The notes beneath the pieces were generated by a model. The model worked only from the letters and a program-made list of their open reading frames with translations, was not told where the DNA came from and did no database searches. The position numbers were made by a program, and so were the translations under genes. A stretch of 38,237 nt of DNA from Pseudomonadota bacterium. Its GTDB lineage: Bacteria; Desulfobacterota; Desulfovibrionia; Desulfovibrionales; Desulfovibrionaceae. Numbering within the stretch: position 1 is the stretch's first letter; every line of letters starts with the position of its first letter. This document shows positions 23,900-31,621 of this stretch, one piece after another. The stretch is taken from NCBI GenBank assembly GCA_018817515.1, contig JAHIUD010000028.1, positions 1 to 38,237 of the forward strand. The letters run 5' to 3'.

Positions 23900-25117
23900 T
23901 CAGCCCTGGCCGCCGTGTTGCGCGCCCGCCTTGGCCGCGCACTTTCCGCCCCGGCAGGCTTCCATGCAGCCCGCCAGCCGGCGGATGCCCTCGTCGATGG
24001 TGGCGGCGTCGGCGTTGGAGTAGTTGAGCCGCAGGGTGTTGTCGCCGGTGCCGTCCACGTGGAAGGCCTCGCCCGGCACGAAGGCCACCTTTTCGGCCAC
24101 GGACAGCTTCAAGAGTTCCATGGACGAGACGCCTTCCGGCAGGGTGGCCCAGAGGAACATGCCGCCCTCGGGCCGGGTCACGTGCACGTCCTTGGGGAAA
24201 TGCCGCGCTATGGACTCCTGCATGGCCTGGCACTGGCCGCCGTATAGCTTGCGGATGCGCAGCACGTGCGCCTCGAAGTCGTTGTCCCGCAGGAAGCGCT
24301 CGACGATCATCTGGTCAAGCGAGCCCGTGTGCAGGTCTGCGGCCTGCTTGGCGATGACCAGCCGCTCCATGACCTCGCCCTTGGCCACGATCCAGCCCAG
24401 GCGGAAACCCGGCGCGGCGATCTTGGAGAAGGTGCCGAGCAACAGCGAGTGCTCCGGACGCTGGGCGTACACCGGCGGCAGGTCGCGCCCGGCGAAGCGC
24501 AGCTCGCCGTAGGGGTCGTCCTCCAGGAAGAAGCATTTGCGGTGGCGCAAGAGCTCGGCCACCTGGGCGCGCTTTTCCTCGGAATAGGAGAGGCCCGACG
24601 GGTTCTGGAAGCTTGTGACGGCGTAGAAGAGCTTGGCCCCGCTCAGCGCCTTTTCCAGCGCCTCAAGGTCCGGGCCGTCGTCGTGCAGGGGCACGCTGCG
24701 CCAGTTGGGCCGGAAGATCGACAAGGCCTGGATGGCGCCCAGGTAGCCGGGTTTCTCGATGACCACGGGGTCGCCTGCGTTGACCAGCACCTTGGCCGCC
24801 AGGTCCAGCGCCTGCTGTGAGCCGGTGGTGATGAGGATGTCGGCGGGGTCGACGTCCATGCCCTTCTTGGCGCGGTAGCGGGCCGCGATCCACTGGCGCA
24901 GGGGCAGGTAGCCCTCGGTGGGGGAGTATTGCAGGGCAGATGCGCCGGACTCGGTAAGCACGGCATTGGCCGCGGCCTTGATCGCGTCCACGGGGAAGCT
25001 GGCCGGGTTGGGCAGGCCCCCGGCAAAGGAGATGACCGTGGGGTCGGCGGTGACTTTCAATATCTCGCGGATGAATGAGCGCTGTGCGCCCTGCATGCGC
25101 TCGGCGAACTGGGGCAT
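23900..25117 (-). CDS. PLP-dependent class I/II aminotransferase (MocR/LysN-like)
   Basis: 405 aa. ATG 25117 follows AAGGAG by six bases. Fold-type I aminotransferase features: ISFAGGLPNPASFP (about 34-47), TTGSQQALDL, FQNPSGLSYS, EDDPYGELRF and the PLP-binding Lys in GTFSKIAAPGFRLGWI, with the substrate-binding Arg near NTLRLNYS. The group includes 2-aminoadipate and branched-chain/aromatic aminotransferases; the substrate cannot be assigned. A Cys-Gly-Ala-rich tail (about 385-405) is nonconserved. It is the first gene of a two-gene operon with the permease. Confidence 0.9.
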   Translation of the reverse strand: MPQFAERMQGAQRSFIREILKVTADPTVISFAGGLPNPASFPVDAIKAAANAVLTESGASALQYSPTEGYLPLRQWIAARYRAKKGMDVDPADILITTGSQQALDLAAKVLVNAGDPVVIEKPGYLGAIQALSIFRPNWRSVPLHDDGPDLEALEKALSGAKLFYAVTSFQNPSGLSYSEEKRAQVAELLRHRKCFFLEDDPYGELRFAGRDLPPVYAQRPEHSLLLGTFSKIAAPGFRLGWIVAKGEVMERLVIAKQAADLHTGSLDQMIVERFLRDNDFEAHVLRIRKLYGGQCQAMQESIARHFPKDVHVTRPEGGMFLWATLPEGVSSMELLKLSVAEKVAFVPGEAFHVDGTGDNTLRLNYSNADAATIDEGIRRLAGCMEACRGGKCAAKAGAQHGGQG

Positions 25118-25152
25118 GGGGTTCTCCTTCACGTATTGCGATTTGTCCGCGC

Positions 25153-25181
25153 ACTCTAGGCTCAGGGCCCTGTGAGATCAA
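25153..25181 (-). promoter_or_regulatory. Candidate promoter of the aminotransferase-permease operon
   Basis: Minus strand TTGATC (25181-25176), 17-base spacer, TAGAGT (25158-25153). The start near 25146 is about 30 bases before the ATG at 25117. Confidence 0.5.
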
Positions 25182-25212
25182 GCCCCGGCACGGGCGCCCT
25201 GGGCGGATGCCC

Positions 25213-25241
25213 TTGACAATCACGCCCACGAAAGCGAATCT
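25213..25241 (+). promoter_or_regulatory. Candidate promoter of thiM-thiE
   Basis: Perfect TTGACA (25213-25218) with a poor -10 (GAATCT, 25236-25241). No TPP riboswitch can be recognised between here and the thiM start at 25275. Confidence 0.4.
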
Positions 25242-25274
25242 GCGGGTAAGCACTTTTCCAAGGAGCAAACGATA

Positions 25275-26090
25275 ATGACCAACGCCCCTGCCGCCCTCGC
25301 AGAGAATATCCTGCGCGACCTCGCGGCCATCCGCGCCAAAAACCCGGTGGTGCTCAGCATCACCAATTATGTCGTGACCAACACCACGGCCAACGCGCTC
25401 CTGGCCATCGGGGCCTCGCCCATCATGAGCCATGCGGCGGACGAGATGGCCGAGCTCATGGCCTTCAGCGGCGCGCTGGTCATCAACCTGGGCACAGTGG
25501 CCCCGGAGTATCTGGCGGCCATGGACCCGGCCTGGGTCGCGGCCGACGCGGCGGGCGTGCCGGTGATCCTCGACCCTGTAGGCGCTGGCGCGAGCCGGTT
25601 GCGCACGGCGACACCCCTTGCGCTCCTGGCCAAGAACAAGGCTTTCATCGTCCGGGGCAACGCCTCGGAGATCCTGACCCTGGCTGGCAGCAGCGGAGCC
25701 ACCAAGGGCGTGGACAGCACGGCCAAGTCCGACGACGCGGCCACGTGCGCCAGCTCCCTGGCCCGGTTGCAGGGCTGCGCGGTGGTGGTCAGCGGCGAGG
25801 TCGACATCGTCTGCGCGGGCCAGGACAAGGCCCGGGTGCTCGGCGGCAGCGCGCTGATGCCGCGGGTCACGGGCCTGGGCTGCACGGCCACGGCGCTGTG
25901 CGGGGCCTTCGCCGCGGTGAACCCGGACCCCTTCGAGGCGGCGCTGGGCGCCTGCGTGGTCATGAAGGTGGCGGGCGAGATGGCTGCGGAAAGAGCCTCC
26001 GGCCCGGGCACCCTGCAACTGTATTTTTACGACGCCCTCTACGCCATGGGCGAAGGTGACATCCGCCAGCGCCTCAAGGTGGAGAGCTAG
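25275..26090 (+). CDS. thiM: Hydroxyethylthiazole kinase
   Basis: 271 aa, normal length. ThiM phosphorylates hydroxyethylthiazole for thiamine salvage. Visible motifs: VLSITNYVVTNTTANALLAIGASPIMS at the start (substrate pocket), AGVPVILDPVGAGASRLR, and the catalytic Cys-containing MPRVTGLGCTATALCGAF near 195-215. AAGGAG at 25260-25265 supports the ATG. It is followed by thiE after two bases, the usual pair that joins salvaged thiazole to pyrimidine. Confidence 0.95.
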   Translation: MTNAPAALAENILRDLAAIRAKNPVVLSITNYVVTNTTANALLAIGASPIMSHAADEMAELMAFSGALVINLGTVAPEYLAAMDPAWVAADAAGVPVILDPVGAGASRLRTATPLALLAKNKAFIVRGNASEILTLAGSSGATKGVDSTAKSDDAATCASSLARLQGCAVVVSGEVDIVCAGQDKARVLGGSALMPRVTGLGCTATALCGAFAAVNPDPFEAALGACVVMKVAGEMAAERASGPGTLQLYFYDALYAMGEGDIRQRLKVES

Positions 26091-26092
26091 GC

Positions 26093-26764
26093 ATGTCCCA
26101 GGACGCCCGCTTCGGCAACCGCCCGGCCTTTGATCCCACCCTGTACCTGGTGACCGACCAGAGGTTGTGCGGGGAAAAAAGTGTTCTCGACGTGGTGGGC
26201 CTTGCCGTGCGCGGCGGGGCGACCATGGTCCAGTTGCGCGAGAAACGTCTGGACATGCGCTCCCTGGTGGACCTTGCGCGCGCGCTCAAAGGCCTGCTTG
26301 AGCCCTTCGGGGTGCCGCTGATCATCAATGACCGGGTGGACGCGGCCATGGCCGTGGGCGCGCAGGGGGTGCACCTGGGCCAGCACGACATGCCCGCAAA
26401 GCTGGCGCGGCACCTGCTGGGCCAAAGCGCCCTTATCGGGCTGTCCGTGGAGCGCCTGGAGCACATCCGCGAGGCCGAGCGCCTGGACGTGGACTATTAC
26501 GGCGTGAGCCCCATCTATCCCTCGGCAACCAAGCCGGAGCTGACCTCGCCCTGGGGCCTGGGCGGGCTGGCTGAGGCCCGCCGGGCCACGGCGCGCCCGC
26601 TGGTGGCCATCGGCGGCATCGATGCCAGCAACGCCGGTGAGGTGCTGGGCGCAGGGGCAGACGGCGTGGCCGTGGTCTCTGCGGTGTGCTCCGCCGCCGA
26701 CCCGCTCCGGGCTGCCGAGGATCTCGTCCGCGCCCTGCGCCTGGCCCGCACCCCGAGCCAATAG
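26093..26764 (+). CDS. thiE: Thiamine phosphate synthase
   Basis: 223 aa TIM-barrel enzyme coupling HMP-PP and thiazole phosphate. Landmarks: LYLVTDQ (17-23), ATMVQLREK (about 43-51), IINDRVDAAMAVGAQGVHLGQHDMP (about 82-106), YYGVSPIYPSATKP and VAIGGIDASNAGEVLGAGADGVAVVSA at the phosphate site. It begins two bases after thiM and is cotranscribed with it. Confidence 0.95.
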   Translation: MSQDARFGNRPAFDPTLYLVTDQRLCGEKSVLDVVGLAVRGGATMVQLREKRLDMRSLVDLARALKGLLEPFGVPLIINDRVDAAMAVGAQGVHLGQHDMPAKLARHLLGQSALIGLSVERLEHIREAERLDVDYYGVSPIYPSATKPELTSPWGLGGLAEARRATARPLVAIGGIDASNAGEVLGAGADGVAVVSAVCSAADPLRAAEDLVRALRLARTPSQ

Positions 26765-26800
26765 TCCTGAACCAGGAAGCACCACTGCCGGAGGGCGTCC

Positions 26801-28510
26801 ATGTCTTTCACCTGCCGCTTTGTTCCTCGCTCCGTCCGGCCCGCGCCAGCCAGCCTTTTGTCCGGCTGCCTTTTGTCCGTATGCCTTCTGGCCGTCAGTC
26901 TTCTGGCTGTAAGTCTCCAACCTGTGCTGGCGGGAAGCGCGCTGGCCGCCACCTCCGAGGCCTGCCTGCGGCGCTGTCTGAGCGCCTGCCCCACCCTGGA
27001 CAAGGACGGGGGGGAGAACTGCCTGCGGCCCTGCCTCAGGGACTGCCCGGTGCATTGCGGCACAGTGGACACGGATTGCGCCGTGGCCTGCCTGAAACGC
27101 ACGCCTGCTGTCCCTGCGGTGGAAAACTCCGGGCCCATCGGCGAGCCTTGGGAGGCTACCAGCAAGCGAAGCCCAGCGGCCTTGCGGGTGAGCGGCTGCG
27201 CCGAGGCCTGTACGGTCAAGCCCGACTGTCGGCCCATGTCCTACGATTCCGGTCCGGCAGAGCTTTCCGGCGCAGCCAGGGCCCCCCACGCCCGCCAGAG
27301 CGCCCCTGAGCATGAGAAGCGCTTTGAGCCTAAGGGCCGCTCCTTCAGCCTGGTCGCGCCCCAGGGCTGGACCATGCAGGAGCACGACAACCTGGCCCAG
27401 GGCGGGGACTATGAGCTTCTCTATTTGGCCAAGGGTGCGGCCCTGCTCGACTACACGCAGATCAGCGTGCGCTACGTGCCCGGCCCGCACCGCACCGCCG
27501 AGCGCTTCCGGTATGACCTGGAGCACCCGGTTCACGTCGCTCCAAACGCCACTGCCCCGGTCATGGCTCCAATATCGGGCGGGTCCAGCCCGGCCCAGGG
27601 CGCTCCCTCCGCTCTGCCGATCTGGAGCGCGGAGAGCCGCAGCGAGCGTACCCTCATCGGCCAGGAGGACAGCGTGCCGGTCCTCAAGCGCACGTTGCTC
27701 CTGCCGCAGACCGCAGGCTACTTCGTGCTGACCCTGGTGGCTCCGCAGGCCACCGCCGAGGCCAAAATCCAGGTTTTCGAGCGCCTGGCCGGAAGCTTCC
27801 GGCCCCAGCTCAAGGCCAGTGCGCGCGGACCGGAACTTTCGGTCCATGAGCGCGCCGTCTGGGCGGGCTTTTTCAGCTCCGAGGGCAAGGTGGAGTTGGC
27901 GGGCCGCCAAGACAAGGGCGCGGATAAGGGCGCGCCGCCGCAGTTCGACCCCGGCTTGGGCCAGCCCATGCAGTACCTTGCGGACACGGCCAAGACGCGC
28001 CTCGTGGCGGGCCGTACCCTGGTCGCCCCAGGCATCCACAAGGACTCCCTGGCCGGGCTGTTGCGCGGCTGCGGGGGGCAGGGCACGGACAAGGACCTCG
28101 CGGCTCAGGCCCTGGAGCTGAGCCAAGCCTGGGACGCCGTGCGCGGGCAACAGGTGCTGGTGACGGACGAGATCTTCCTGCCCGGCACGGGCGAATATGG
28201 GCTGAAAGTGCAGGAGGAGCCCAAGTCCGACAAGGGCGGCGCGGCCCAGCCGGAGGTGATGGGCGGCCCCGCGCGCCAGGGCCGGATGTCCAGGCCGAGC
28301 GAACGCGCGGGCATCACCATGGACAGCAGTCTGGCCTTGCTCTCGCGGGTGGCCTTCAGCACAGGCGGCGACCTCGCCTTGGCCTACGTGGCCCACCGCC
28401 ATACCAGCCCCGGCACCAGCCATTTCCTGCTGCTGCGGCGGGCGGGCGGGAGCGCTGGCGGCGACTGGACCCTTTGCGGCGCGGCCCAGAAGGACATGAT
28501 CATCTACTAG
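26801..28510 (+). CDS. Large Cys-rich secreted protein of unknown function
   Basis: 569 aa. ATG 26801 follows GGAGG. The signal peptide (about 1-50) has a hydrophobic core built from four tandem repeats of LLxxC/LLAVS, followed by an SALAA-T cleavage site. Residues 54-100 form a Cys-rich segment with CLRRCLSAC, CLRPCLRDC and CAVACL. A linker with two further cysteines follows. Residues 175-330 look like a beta-rich domain (GRSFSLVAPQGW, LDYTQISVRYVPGP), loosely resembling PsbP-like folds; I would not assign it. The remainder is mixed and ends GDWTLCGAAQKDMIIY. It is located 36 bases after thiE and may be read from the same transcript, but has no evident link to thiamine. Confidence 0.75.
   Translation: MSFTCRFVPRSVRPAPASLLSGCLLSVCLLAVSLLAVSLQPVLAGSALAATSEACLRRCLSACPTLDKDGGENCLRPCLRDCPVHCGTVDTDCAVACLKRTPAVPAVENSGPIGEPWEATSKRSPAALRVSGCAEACTVKPDCRPMSYDSGPAELSGAARAPHARQSAPEHEKRFEPKGRSFSLVAPQGWTMQEHDNLAQGGDYELLYLAKGAALLDYTQISVRYVPGPHRTAERFRYDLEHPVHVAPNATAPVMAPISGGSSPAQGAPSALPIWSAESRSERTLIGQEDSVPVLKRTLLLPQTAGYFVLTLVAPQATAEAKIQVFERLAGSFRPQLKASARGPELSVHERAVWAGFFSSEGKVELAGRQDKGADKGAPPQFDPGLGQPMQYLADTAKTRLVAGRTLVAPGIHKDSLAGLLRGCGGQGTDKDLAAQALELSQAWDAVRGQQVLVTDEIFLPGTGEYGLKVQEEPKSDKGGAAQPEVMGGPARQGRMSRPSERAGITMDSSLALLSRVAFSTGGDLALAYVAHRHTSPGTSHFLLLRRAGGSAGGDWTLCGAAQKDMIIY
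26855..26914 (+). repeat. Four tandem 15-bp repeats in a signal-peptide core
   Basis: Units CTTTTGTCCGGCTGC, CTTTTGTCCGTATGC, CTTCTGGCCGTCAGT and CTTCTGGCTGTAAGT are in frame and encode five-residue hydrophobic units. Copy-number change would lengthen or shorten the signal helix without frameshift. Confidence 0.85.
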
Positions 28511-28629
28511 CCGAGGCGCCGGGGCAGGGCCCAGCGTCCGCGCGGGGCTTGGCGACCACAACAAGGCACAACAACGGGCCTGGGCAGCCGCAGCAGGCCT
28601 TTCAAGACATGGACCAGAGGGGGACGGAC

Positions 28630-29526
28630 ATGACAACTGCAACGAACGGGTTTGTCATTCGCCGTATGGAGCGAAACGAGCTAGACTTTGCCGTGGGGCT
28701 GGCCGCAGGCGAGGGTTGGAACCCCGGCCTGGCCGATGCGGAAACCTTTTGGCAGGCCGATCCGGAGGGCTTTTTCCTGGGGTTGCTTGACGGGCGGCCC
28801 GTGGCCACGATCTCCGCCGTGCGCTACGCGGACGAGGCAAAAGGCCCGGACTTCGGCTTCGTGGGTCTGTACATCGTGGTGCCGGAGCTGCGCGGGCACG
28901 GCCTGGGCTATCGCCTCTGGGACGCCGCCCTGGGCGCGCTCACGGCCCCCACCATCGGTCTGGACGCGGTGCTGGCGCAGCAGGACAACTACCGCAAAAG
29001 CGGCTTTGCGCTGGCCATGCGCAACTGCCGCTACCAGGGCAATTCCCTGAGCCCCGGCAGCAAGGCCGGTGGAGCCGTGCCAGCGGGCCTGTCGCCTTTG
29101 GCGGAGTTCCCCCTGGCCGAGGTGCTGGCCTATGACCGGCGCTGCTTCCCGGCCCGGCGCGAGGCCTTTCTGCGGGCCTGGCTCGGCGCGCCCGGACACG
29201 CCGCCTTGGGGCTGCGGCGCGGCGGCAGCCTGGCTGGCTTCGGCGTGGTGCGGCCCTGCGGGGTGGGCAGCAAGATCGGGCCGCTTTTCGCCGACGACGA
29301 CGCGGCGGCCCACGCCCTGTTCCACGGCCTGTGCCAGGCGGTGCCCGAGTCCGCCAAGGGCGGGCCGGTGTTCCTGGACGTGCCTGTGCCCCATGCCGGG
29401 GCCGTGCGCCTGGCCGAGGCCCACGGCATGTTCCCGGTGTTCGAAACGGCGCGCATGTACCGCGGCCCGGCCCCGGAGATAGACCTGGGGCGCGTGTTCG
29501 GCATCACCACCTTCGAGCTGGGCTAG
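28630..29526 (+). CDS. GNAT-family acetyltransferase with two lobes
   Basis: 298 aa. ATG 28630 is preferred because AGAGGGGGA lies 5-13 bases upstream; an in-frame ATG at 28609 is less likely. The N-terminal lobe (about 8-135) is a GNAT fold with the acetyl-CoA segment YIVVPELRGHGLGYRLWDAAL (motif A, R/Q-x-x-G-x-G/A). The C-terminal lobe (about 150-290) resembles the Acetyltransf_18 extension, with VFLDVPVPHAGAV and FPVFETARMYRGP. The substrate is unknown. No secretion signal. Confidence 0.85.
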   Translation: MTTATNGFVIRRMERNELDFAVGLAAGEGWNPGLADAETFWQADPEGFFLGLLDGRPVATISAVRYADEAKGPDFGFVGLYIVVPELRGHGLGYRLWDAALGALTAPTIGLDAVLAQQDNYRKSGFALAMRNCRYQGNSLSPGSKAGGAVPAGLSPLAEFPLAEVLAYDRRCFPARREAFLRAWLGAPGHAALGLRRGGSLAGFGVVRPCGVGSKIGPLFADDDAAAHALFHGLCQAVPESAKGGPVFLDVPVPHAGAVRLAEAHGMFPVFETARMYRGPAPEIDLGRVFGITTFELG

Positions 29527-29549
29527 CCCGCCCGGCACTCGCAGGCCCG

Positions 29550-29594
29550 CAAAAGCAAGGCCGGAGTCCCGTTACGCGCGGAGCCCCGGCCTTG
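29550..29594 (-). terminator. Hairpin terminator of the DUF362 gene, possibly bidirectional
   Basis: Perfect 9-bp arms CAAGGCCGG (29556-29564) and CCGGCCTTG (29586-29594). On the minus strand the hairpin is followed by CTTTTG, a short U tract. It also lies downstream of the convergent GNAT gene. Confidence 0.6.
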
Positions 29595-29651
29595 TGCGTT
29601 GCCGGTGGGAATTGAAGTCCCGCCTACTTGCCGCCGTCTACTTGTCCCCGT

Positions 29652-30797
29652 CTACTTTCCGTGGGAACAGGGGCAGCCCGAGCCTGCCTGCCCGCCGGGC
29701 TCCTCGCGCACCAGGGCGATGGCCTTCTCCGGGCACATCTCCTGGCAGCAGAAGCAGCCGATGCAAAGCGCCGCGTCCACCACGGCCAGGGGGCCCCCCG
29801 GAGTGTCCACCAGGGCCAGGGCGCTGGCCGGGCACTGGGCCACGCAGGTGCCGCAGCCGGTGCAGCGGGCCGGGTCGGCCTTGGGGCGCTTGACGATGCT
29901 GCCCTCCAGCAGGTCCTGCAGCACCTGGGAGCGCTGAATGGCCCCGCCGTCCAGCGGCGGCAGCTTGAAGTCCGGGATGGGCGAGAGCTGGCCCAGCACC
30001 TTAAGCGATTCGTCCGAGAACTCGCCCAGGCCCAGGCCGCAGGCGTAGGTCAGCATGCGCAGGAGTGATGGGTCCACGCCCATCATCCGTGCGATGACGC
30101 CGTCCAGGGCCACGGCGTTGTCCGCAGCCAGGACCTTGCCTATCCAGCGCAGCTCCGTGCTTGCCGGGCCGTTGCCCTGCATGCCCACCACCGCGTCGAC
30201 CACGAAGAAGTCCGGCGGGCGGAGGCGGAACACGTCCACGATGACCTCCTGGAAGCGCTGCGGCGAGCCCGAGAGCTTGTGCAGGTGCGCCTTCTGCGCG
30301 CCGGGCAGGATGCCGTAGCTGTTCTTCAGCGCGCCGGTGAGCACGGTGAGCCCGTGGGTCTTGAACTTGGGCAGGCTGATGAGGATGTCGGCCTCCAGCA
30401 CCGCGCGCGACACGCTGACCCTGGGCAGGAGGTTCGGGTCGCCCAGGGTGGTGAAGGGCAGCTCCACGGCGTCCAGGCCGATGTTCCGGTAGTGGCCGAG
30501 AGAGGCCTCGGTGAGGCCGCAGAGCTCGAAGCAGGCCTCGTTGGCGCCGTAGCCCATGAGGCCCGGGTTGTCGCCCACGGTCAAGTCCGTGGCGCCGAGG
30601 TCGAGCAGGCATTCCACCACGGCGCGCAGAATGGCCGGGTGGGTGGTGATGGCCTCCTCGGGCACGCCGCCGCGCAGCACGTTGGGCTTGATGAGGATAT
30701 TGTGGCCGCGCACCGGGCGCGGAAAGGCCTCGAACGCTGCCTCCACGGCTTTGCGGCAGTCCTGGTAGGTGGCGGGCTGGATGAGCACCTTGTGCAT
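29652..30797 (-). CDS. DUF362 protein with C-terminal 2x[4Fe-4S] ferredoxin
   Basis: 381 aa. The DUF362 domain (about 1-290) includes HNILIKPNVL, TTHPAILRAVVE, VGDNPG, LISLPKFKTHGLTVLTGALKNSYGILPG and a substrate-like HLHKL. A bacterial ferredoxin domain follows (about 310-365) with CTGCGTCVAQCPASA and CIGCFCCQEMCPEKA, enough for two [4Fe-4S] clusters. The tail is Gly/Cys-rich. DUF362-ferredoxin fusions are widespread in anaerobes and their reaction is unknown. Start ATG 30797 has GGAGG upstream. It is a single-gene unit ended by the hairpin at 29550-29594. Confidence 0.88.
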   Translation of the reverse strand: MHKVLIQPATYQDCRKAVEAAFEAFPRPVRGHNILIKPNVLRGGVPEEAITTHPAILRAVVECLLDLGATDLTVGDNPGLMGYGANEACFELCGLTEASLGHYRNIGLDAVELPFTTLGDPNLLPRVSVSRAVLEADILISLPKFKTHGLTVLTGALKNSYGILPGAQKAHLHKLSGSPQRFQEVIVDVFRLRPPDFFVVDAVVGMQGNGPASTELRWIGKVLAADNAVALDGVIARMMGVDPSLLRMLTYACGLGLGEFSDESLKVLGQLSPIPDFKLPPLDGGAIQRSQVLQDLLEGSIVKRPKADPARCTGCGTCVAQCPASALALVDTPGGPLAVVDAALCIGCFCCQEMCPEKAIALVREEPGGQAGSGCPCSHGK

Positions 30798-30881
30798 GGG
30801 GGAGCCTCCGGAGGGTCTGGGTGTCAGCCTGGAATTTTGCTCCTCCCGGACTGCCGCGTCAACCTCCGGGCCAAAGCAACG

Positions 30882-30920
30882 GAAAGGCCGGGGCCCCGTA
30901 GCAAAAGGGGGCCCCGGCCT
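30882..30920 (-). terminator. Strong hairpin after the sigma-54-linked periplasmic gene
   Basis: Perfect 13-bp arms AGGCCGGGGCCCC (30885-30897) and GGGGCCCCGGCCT (30908-30920). On the minus strand it ends in a short TTT. It separates the gene that stops at 30946 from the DUF362 gene. Confidence 0.7.
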
Positions 30921-30945
30921 GTGGTTGATCTACCTGCGCTGCGCT

Positions 30946-31455
30946 CTAGTCGCGGTCGTGCTTCTTGGCCTGGCCCGGAGGCATGCCGTTCTTCCAGCCC
31001 TTCTTCTTGCCATGGTTCGCGCCGTGCCACTTCTCAAAGCGCTCGTCGTCGTCATGGTCGTGCCCGCGGCGGTAATCGCGCTCGCCGTAGTGCCCGGTGG
31101 CGATGCCCACCACGAAGGGGCTCACGCGCAGCTCGTGGGCGATCCGGCCCCAGCTCATGCCGCGCGCGCGCATGCGCTCTACGCGGTGGCGGGAGATGCC
31201 GGCGGCGATGCTCATGGCGTGGACGCGTTCGCGCTCAAGCTGGAGTTCGGCGCGGTGGAGGCGTTCGCGCTCGCGTTCGACCTCGCTTGGCCTGTCGCGC
31301 ATGATGCGCTGGATCTGCTCCACGTCGTCCAGCACCCGCTCAATGCGGCCCAGGGCTTCGTCGGTGCTGGTGTTGGCCAGGGCGGGCGTGGTCATAAGCA
31401 GCCCGGTGAGGCCGACCGCGGCCATCAAGGAGAGGAAAACATTTGCACCTTTCAT
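30946..31455 (-). CDS. Periplasmic coiled-coil protein with His/Lys-rich tail, sigma-54-preceded
   Basis: 169 aa from ATG 31455 (GGAG eight bases upstream; the frame open to 31608 lies over the promoter). Signal peptide 1-27 ending PALA-N. Residues 30-85 are a long charged helix (DVEQIQRIM, VERERERLHRAELQLERE). Next comes a short helix-turn-helix-like stretch (GISRHRVERMRARGMSWGRIAHELRVSPFVVG), and the tail is rich in His, Asp and Lys (HDHDDDERFEKWHG) ending PPGQAKKH. The tail could bind metal. I do not recognise the family. It has its own sigma-54 promoter (31545-31560) and a strong hairpin after it, so it is an inducible envelope protein. Confidence 0.7.
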   Translation of the reverse strand: MKGANVFLSLMAAVGLTGLLMTTPALANTSTDEALGRIERVLDDVEQIQRIMRDRPSEVERERERLHRAELQLERERVHAMSIAAGISRHRVERMRARGMSWGRIAHELRVSPFVVGIATGHYGERDYRRGHDHDDDERFEKWHGANHGKKKGWKNGMPPGQAKKHDRD

Positions 31456-31544
31456 GTGAGCGCTCCATTTTTTGCCTGTTGAGGCGCCCGCTCGCGCAAG
31501 TTTTTGCGCAGACTCGTAAGGCGGGCGTCCTGTGAGGGCATTAA

Positions 31545-31560
31545 AGCAACAACGATGCCA
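31545..31560 (-). promoter_or_regulatory. Sigma-54 promoter of the periplasmic coiled-coil gene
   Basis: Minus strand TGGCAT-CGTTG-TTGCT. GG and GC are exactly 10 bases apart and only one base (T for C) departs from TGGCAC-N5-TTGCW. The predicted start near 31534 gives a leader of about 80 bases to ATG 31455. It lies in the gap between the HDAC-family gene and the periplasmic gene. Confidence 0.65.
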
Positions 31561-31621
31561 GAGCGTGTGGCAGCGGCGGCTGGTCTCAGCCCGGCCGACC
31601 CCGGCCAAGCTTCTTCTTCAG

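Noticed and set aside
25182-25274. TPP riboswitch ahead of thiM
   Set aside because: TGTGAGATCAAG superficially resembles the riboswitch core, but neither CTGAGA nor the ACCTGAT...GGATAATGCC half is present.
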